Of a DNA stretch of 9,011 nucleotides, positions 4,781-9,011 are shown piece by piece. Positions within the stretch are counted from its first letter, which is position 1. Every line of letters starts with the position of its first letter. The stretch is from an uncultured Ruminococcus sp. (GTDB taxonomy: Bacteria; Bacillota; Clostridia; Oscillospirales; Acutalibacteraceae). The notes beneath the pieces were generated by a model that did not search any database, was not told the origin of the DNA, and was given only the letters and a program-made list of their open reading frames with translations. The DNA is taken from contig CACYDO010000335.1 in the NCBI GenBank assembly GCA_902773165.1, positions 1 through 9,011 of the forward strand, in the 5' to 3' direction. Both the position numbers and the translations under genes were made by a program.

Positions 4781-6232
4781 ATGAAAAAAGTCAGAACAAG
4801 ATACGCGCCCAGTCCGACAGGATTTATGCATGTGGGAAACCTCAGAACGGCGCTTTATGAGTATCTTATAGCAAAGTCACAGGGCGGCGATTTTGTCCTC
4901 AGAATAGAGGATACCGACCGCGAACGCTACGTTGAAGGCGCAGTTGACGTCATTTACAGAACGCTGGAAACAGCAGGGCTAAAGCACGACGAGGGTCCCG
5001 ACGTAGGCGGCGACTACGGTCCTTACGTCCAGAGCGAAAGAAAAGATCTTTACCGCCCGTTTGCCGAGAAGCTTATCGAGAACGGCTGCGCTTACCGCTG
5101 CTTCTGCACGAAGGAGCGCCTTGAAGCACTTAAAGATACCGAGGAGTTCGCTAACGGCGGCTACGACCGCCATTGCAGAGATCTTCCGCAGGAGGAGATA
5201 GACCGTCTTCTCAGCGAGGGTACGCCATACGTTATTCGTCAGAAAATGCCGCTTACAGGCTCTACTACGTTTACTGATGCCGTTTTCGGAGAGATCACAG
5301 CGCCGAACGAGGAGCTACAGGATCAGATCCTTCTTAAAAGCGACGGTTACCCGACGTACAATTTTGCAAACGTTATCGACGATCACCTTATGGGTATCAC
5401 TCACGTTGTAAGAGGAAACGAGTACCTTTCCTCAACGCCGAAATATAACCTTCTTTACGAAGCATTTGGCTGGGAAATTCCTACGTATGTCCACCTTCCT
5501 CTTATTATGGGCAAGGACGATGACGGCAATGTGTCCAAGCTCTCCAAGCGCCACGGTTCAACAGGATTTGACGATCTTATCGCCGAAGGTTATCTGCCCG
5601 AGGCTATTATAAATTATATCGCTCTTCTGGGCTGGTGCCCCGATGACAACAACGAAATGTTTACGCTCTCTGAGCTTGAAAAGGCGTTTTCGATCGACCG
5701 TATCAGTAAGTCCCCTGCCGTTTTCGATTACGCAAAGCTTGAATGGTTCAACGGCGAGTATATCAAGGCGATGACAACTGAGCAGTTCGAGCAGCTTGCA
5801 AAGCCGTATATCATGCAGGCGATAGGCGATAAGCCGCTCGATACGCTCAAAATCGCCGCAATACTCCACCAGCGTACAACAAAGCTTACTCAGATCGCAG
5901 AGAATATCAGCTTTTTTGCCGGGCTTCCCGAATATGATAAGGAGCTGTTTATCAATAAAAAGAGCAAGACGAACGCCGAAAATGCGCCCGTTATGCTGAA
6001 GGCTGCTTACGATGAACTGAAAGCTGTGCCCGAATGGAACAGCGAGGCTATCCACGATACGCTTATCGGTCTTGCGCAAAAGCTTGGCGTAAAGAACGGT
6101 ACTGTAATGTGGCCTGTAAGAATAGCTGCTGCCGGCAGGAAGGTAACTCCCGGCGGCGCTGTGGAAATTCTCGATATTTTAGGAAGAGAGGAATCTCTGG
6201 CAAGAATGGAAAAAGGTCTGGCGAAATTCTGA
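4781..6232 (+). CDS. gltX: Glutamate--tRNA ligase (GluRS)
   Basis: This class I aminoacyl-tRNA synthetase attaches glutamate to tRNA-Glu in the cytoplasm using ATP. From ATG 4781 it is 483 aa, normal for bacterial GluRS. The catalytic Rossmann domain begins with RYAPSPTGFMHVGN; HVGN (17-20) replaces the HIGH motif. KLSKR (253-257) is the KMSKS-type loop. CFC at 107-109 and a later Cys at 132 suggest the zinc site found in many GluRS. The helical anticodon-binding domain fills the C-terminal part. I chose ATG 4781 because GGGGAGAAG (4765-4773) precedes it at proper spacing; the in-frame ATG at 4763 overlaps that site and lies close to the predicted transcript start. As glnS is present, this enzyme is probably the type specific for tRNA-Glu, which the sequence alone cannot prove. 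Confidence 0.96.
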   Translation: MKKVRTRYAPSPTGFMHVGNLRTALYEYLIAKSQGGDFVLRIEDTDRERYVEGAVDVIYRTLETAGLKHDEGPDVGGDYGPYVQSERKDLYRPFAEKLIENGCAYRCFCTKERLEALKDTEEFANGGYDRHCRDLPQEEIDRLLSEGTPYVIRQKMPLTGSTTFTDAVFGEITAPNEELQDQILLKSDGYPTYNFANVIDDHLMGITHVVRGNEYLSSTPKYNLLYEAFGWEIPTYVHLPLIMGKDDDGNVSKLSKRHGSTGFDDLIAEGYLPEAIINYIALLGWCPDDNNEMFTLSELEKAFSIDRISKSPAVFDYAKLEWFNGEYIKAMTTEQFEQLAKPYIMQAIGDKPLDTLKIAAILHQRTTKLTQIAENISFFAGLPEYDKELFINKKSKTNAENAPVMLKAAYDELKAVPEWNSEAIHDTLIGLAQKLGVKNGTVMWPVRIAAAGRKVTPGGAVEILDILGREESLARMEKGLAKF

Positions 6233-6285
6233 TCTTCACGCTTTCAGTAATATTAATTATTATCTTCGGAGAGGAAATAAACGCA

Positions 6286-7959
6286 ATGTCGGAAGAAATA
6301 ACAAATGCTAATTTTATTCACGATTTTATAGATGAGGATATCGCTCCGGGCGGAGATTACGCCGGTATGACGGTGCATACGCGTTTTCCGCCCGAGCCTA
6401 ACGGCTATCTTCATATCGGTCACGCAAAGGCTATCTGCATAGATTTCGGAACAGCCGAAAAGTACGGCGGAATCTGCAATCTGCGTATGGACGATACTAA
6501 CCCCACAAAGGAGGACGTGGAATATGTTGACGCCATTATGGAGGATATCCGGTGGCTGGGCTTCGACTGGGGCGACCGCTTTTTCTTCGCTTCTCAGTAT
6601 TTCGAGAAGATGTACGAGTGCGCTGTCGAGCTGATCGAAAAGGGTCTTGCTTACGTCTGCGAGCTTACGCCCGAGCAGATGAGAGAATTCCGCGGCGATC
6701 TGACTACTCCTGCAAAAAGTCCCTTCCGCGACCGCCCGAAAGAGGAGAGCCTTGATCTTTTCCGCCGCATGAGAGCAGGCGAGTTCGAAGACGGAAAAAT
6801 GACTCTTCGCGCAAGGATCGACCTTACGTCGGGCAACTTCAATATGCGCGATCCCGTTATTTACAGAATAAACAGGATCACCCACCACCGCACAGGCAAC
6901 GAATGGTGCATTTACCCGATGTACGATTTCGCTCACCCGATCGAAGACGCTATAGAAGGTATCACACACAGCCTTTGTACTCTTGAATTTGAAGCTCACA
7001 GACCGCTCTACGACTGGGTACGCGATAACGTAACGCTGCCGGCAAAGCCGCGCCAGATCGAGTTTTCACGCCTTGGCATCACAAACACGGTTATGAGCAA
7101 AAGAAAGCTGCGCAAGCTCGTTGAAGACGGTATCGTAGATGGTTGGGACGACCCGAGAATGCCCACTCTCTGCGGACTTCGCCGTCGCGGCTACACTCCG
7201 CTGTCAATCAGAAATTTCTGCGAGAGAATAGGCGTTTCAAAGACTAATTCCACAGTTGATTACGCCTTTTTGGAGCATTGTCTGCGTGAGGATCTCAACG
7301 AAAGCGCTCAAAGGACGATGGTCGTTCTCGACCCCGTTAAGCTTGTTATCACAAATTATCCCGAGGGAAAAAGCGAAACGTTTGAGATCGAAAATAACCC
7401 CAACCGCCCCGAGGACGGCAAGCGCACTATCACATTTTCGCGCGAATGCTGGATAGAAAAAACAGATTACATGGACGAGCCGGTAAAGGGCTATTTCAGA
7501 ATGTTCCCCGGAAACGAGGTTCGCCTGAAAACAGCCTATATCGTTAAATGCACAGGCTGCAAGCGCGATGAAAACGGCGAGCTTATCGAGGTTTACGCAG
7601 AGTACGACCCCGAAACACGCGGCGGCGATACGCCTGACGGCAGACGCATTAAGGGTACTATCCATTGGGTAGACGCCGAAAACAGCGTTGACGCCGAGGT
7701 CAGAATGTATGAAAATCTGTTTACAGATCCCGAACCCGATACGGGCGACAAGGACTTTTTGGAATACATCAACCCCGATTCATTGAAGATCCTGACAGAC
7801 TGCAAGGCTGAAAAGGGCTTGACTCAGAGTGCTCAGACTCATTTTCAGTTCATGCGCATTGGCTATTTCTGCATTGATAAAAAGGCCTCCGAAAGCAGCG
7901 GCAGACTTGTATTCAACAAGAGCGTTTCTTTGAAGGACGGCTTTAAGAAAAAGAAGTGA
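6286..7959 (+). CDS. glnS: Glutamine--tRNA ligase (GlnRS)
   Basis: This class I synthetase charges tRNA-Gln directly with glutamine. The product is 557 aa, close to E. coli GlnRS (about 554 aa), and follows it along its whole length. TRFPPEPNGYLHIGHAK contains the HIGH motif at 43-46, VMSKR at 269-273 is the KMSKS loop, and WCIYPMYDFAHPIEDAIEGITHSLCTLEF is the conserved active-site block, which separates GlnRS from GluRS. The C-terminal half is the two-beta-barrel anticodon-binding region and ends in FNKSVSLKDGF. The frame is open back to 6034 inside gltX, but ATG 6286 has GGAGAGG at 6268-6274 and the N-terminus there fits the family. It lies 53 bp after gltX with no terminator between, so the two should share the gltX promoter. 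Confidence 0.96.
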   Translation: MSEEITNANFIHDFIDEDIAPGGDYAGMTVHTRFPPEPNGYLHIGHAKAICIDFGTAEKYGGICNLRMDDTNPTKEDVEYVDAIMEDIRWLGFDWGDRFFFASQYFEKMYECAVELIEKGLAYVCELTPEQMREFRGDLTTPAKSPFRDRPKEESLDLFRRMRAGEFEDGKMTLRARIDLTSGNFNMRDPVIYRINRITHHRTGNEWCIYPMYDFAHPIEDAIEGITHSLCTLEFEAHRPLYDWVRDNVTLPAKPRQIEFSRLGITNTVMSKRKLRKLVEDGIVDGWDDPRMPTLCGLRRRGYTPLSIRNFCERIGVSKTNSTVDYAFLEHCLREDLNESAQRTMVVLDPVKLVITNYPEGKSETFEIENNPNRPEDGKRTITFSRECWIEKTDYMDEPVKGYFRMFPGNEVRLKTAYIVKCTGCKRDENGELIEVYAEYDPETRGGDTPDGRRIKGTIHWVDAENSVDAEVRMYENLFTDPEPDTGDKDFLEYINPDSLKILTDCKAEKGLTQSAQTHFQFMRIGYFCIDKKASESSGRLVFNKSVSLKDGFKKKK

Positions 7960-7963
7960 TTAT

Positions 7964-8905
7964 ATGCTGAGATACACAACCGAGCCTGTTAATATAAAAA
8001 GTGCCGACGGAGTACATACTCTCAACGGCATTGTGTACGTTCCCATAGGAACAGTCAGGGCGACAGTTCAGATCATTCACGGAATGTGTGAGCATATCGA
8101 GCTGTACAGCGAGCTTATGTCAGCTCTGGCAGAAAACGGCTACGCTGTTTTTGCTCACGATCAGCAGGGTCACGGAAAAACGGCAAGAGGCTTGGAGGAG
8201 CTTGGTTTTTTTGCCGAAGAGGACGGCGACAGCCTTCTCATTGAGGACGCACGCAGCTTCGCCGATGAATTTATCGGCAGCTACAGCGGCGTTAAGCATT
8301 TTGTTTTCGGTCACAGCATGGGCAGCTTTACTGCGCGAATTTGCAGCGAGCAGTACCCGGAAATGGCTGACGGGCTTATATTGGAAGGAACGTCAGGACC
8401 GCAGAAGGCTGCGCCGTTAGGCATTGCCGTTACCGATGTCAAAAGCCTTTTTCAGGGCAGCGACCATCGCTCCGAGTCTGCGCAGCGGCTTTTTTACGAC
8501 ATTTACAATATGGAATTCCGCACGGAGAAAAAGGATTATTCCTGGCTGACAAGCGACCCGAGCGTGATAGAATCGCACGAAAAGGACGAGCTTTTCAATT
8601 TTACATTTTCCGTAAAAGCGATGAACGACGTGGTGCGCCTCTGTACGCGGTGCAATACGGACGAGTGGTTTTCGTCGTATCGTTCCGATTGTCCTGCGCT
8701 GATAATTTCGGGAGGACACGACCCCTTGGGGAATTTCGGCAAGGGTGTACTTGAGGTGTTTCACAGGCTTGAAGCGGCAGCGCCCGGAAATATAACCTTC
8801 AAGCTGTACAGCTCAGCGCGCCATGAGCTGCTTAACGAGAGCTGCAAAAGCACCGTCATTTCGGATATATTAACGTGGCTGAATCGCATCGACAGCAAGC
8901 TTTGA
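7964..8905 (+). CDS. Alpha/beta hydrolase, monoacylglycerol lipase / lysophospholipase-like (Hydrolase_4 type)
   Basis: The product is 313 aa, without signal peptide or membrane helix, so probably cytoplasmic. It has the alpha/beta-hydrolase layout: oxyanion-region HGMCEH, the DQQGHGKT segment, the nucleophile elbow GHSMG (residues 116-120, Ser118), a variable cap region (about 135-225), then GGHDPLG with Asp253 and SSARHELLNE with His287, completing a Ser-Asp-His triad. This pattern fits the serine aminopeptidase S33 / Hydrolase_4 group, whose members are often esterases or lipases acting on lysophospholipids or monoacylglycerols. The substrate cannot be read from sequence. The start is 4 nt after the glnS stop, with a weak AGAAG site inside the glnS end, so it is probably expressed by readthrough and coupling in the gltX-glnS transcript. 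No functional link to tRNA charging is evident. Confidence 0.88.
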   Translation: MLRYTTEPVNIKSADGVHTLNGIVYVPIGTVRATVQIIHGMCEHIELYSELMSALAENGYAVFAHDQQGHGKTARGLEELGFFAEEDGDSLLIEDARSFADEFIGSYSGVKHFVFGHSMGSFTARICSEQYPEMADGLILEGTSGPQKAAPLGIAVTDVKSLFQGSDHRSESAQRLFYDIYNMEFRTEKKDYSWLTSDPSVIESHEKDELFNFTFSVKAMNDVVRLCTRCNTDEWFSSYRSDCPALIISGGHDPLGNFGKGVLEVFHRLEAAAPGNITFKLYSSARHELLNESCKSTVISDILTWLNRIDSKL

Positions 8906-9011
8906 TTCTTCATATTGATATCTAATACTGATCTCTGATTAAAAGCTTTAAAAGGATTTTCGAGGATAATTTTTGCAAGACAAGGAAGAGGGCGCAGTAA
9001 TACTGACGTAT
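8906..9011. other. Non-coding right edge of the window
   Basis: No credible gene and no hairpin-plus-T-tract terminator for the hydrolase gene. From about 8950 the sequence becomes purine-rich and contains the short palindrome CAGTA-A-TACTG (8995-9005). It may be the start of another intergenic repeat or a structured leader that continues past the window. Confidence 0.35.

Noticed and set aside
4363..4831. Short open frames on both strands in the second intergenic region
   Set aside because: They run through the repeat modules, lack ribosome sites, and one crosses the gltX promoter in antisense.
6034..6285. Extended GlnRS N-terminus overlapping gltX
   Set aside because: The extension is an out-of-frame shadow of gltX; ATG 6286 has a good ribosome site and matches the family N-terminus.
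6253..6999. Long antisense open frame of 248 codons opposite glnS
   Set aside because: It is a shadow of the strongly conserved glnS coding frame; no ribosome site or family resemblance supports it.

Overview
The window looks like a chromosomal segment of a Gram-positive Clostridia bacterium, most like a Ruminococcus-type member of the Oscillospiraceae. This is inferred from gene content (a DnaJ-derived TPR protein, a SpoIIM-like and a YesL/DUF624-like membrane protein, and glnS next to gltX), from GGAG-type ribosome binding sites, and from GC-rich repeats between genes of moderate GC content. All supported genes are on the + strand.

Layout: (1) 1-593 is essentially non-coding. A possible C-terminal tail of an upstream gene ends at 42, and a modular intergenic repeat lies at 239-375. 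(2) 594-2315 is a tight cluster: a TPR protein resembling the back half of clostridial J-domain proteins, a small polytopic membrane protein, and proC (last step of proline synthesis). The genes overlap by or are separated by about 1 nt. (3) 2316-2401 is an 86-bp gap with a small GC hairpin and a long stem-loop whose right arm contains the ribosome binding site of the next gene. (4) 2402-4323 encodes two membrane proteins, SpoIIM-like and YesL-like. Between them sits a 276-bp non-coding mobile element (3104-3379) with 17-bp terminal inverted repeats and an 8-bp target duplication. A terminator follows at 4355-4386. (5) 4387-4713 is a second intergenic region carrying the same two repeat modules as region 1, in swapped order. 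(6) 4714-8905 is a gltX-glnS-alpha/beta hydrolase operon with a clear sigma-A promoter directly after the repeat. (7) 8906-9011 has no gene.

How the genes work together: gltX and glnS charge tRNA-Glu and tRNA-Gln and probably share one promoter. proC makes proline from the glutamate-derived intermediate pyrroline-5-carboxylate, so several genes touch glutamate metabolism, although nothing in the sequence shows co-regulation. The coding genes are ordinary. The unusual material is between them: a MITE-like insertion with an intact target duplication, a permuted two-module repeat family, and a stem-loop that would hide a Shine-Dalgarno sequence. I found no CRISPR array, phage genes, transposase, tRNA or rRNA, and no sign of a new multi-gene system.
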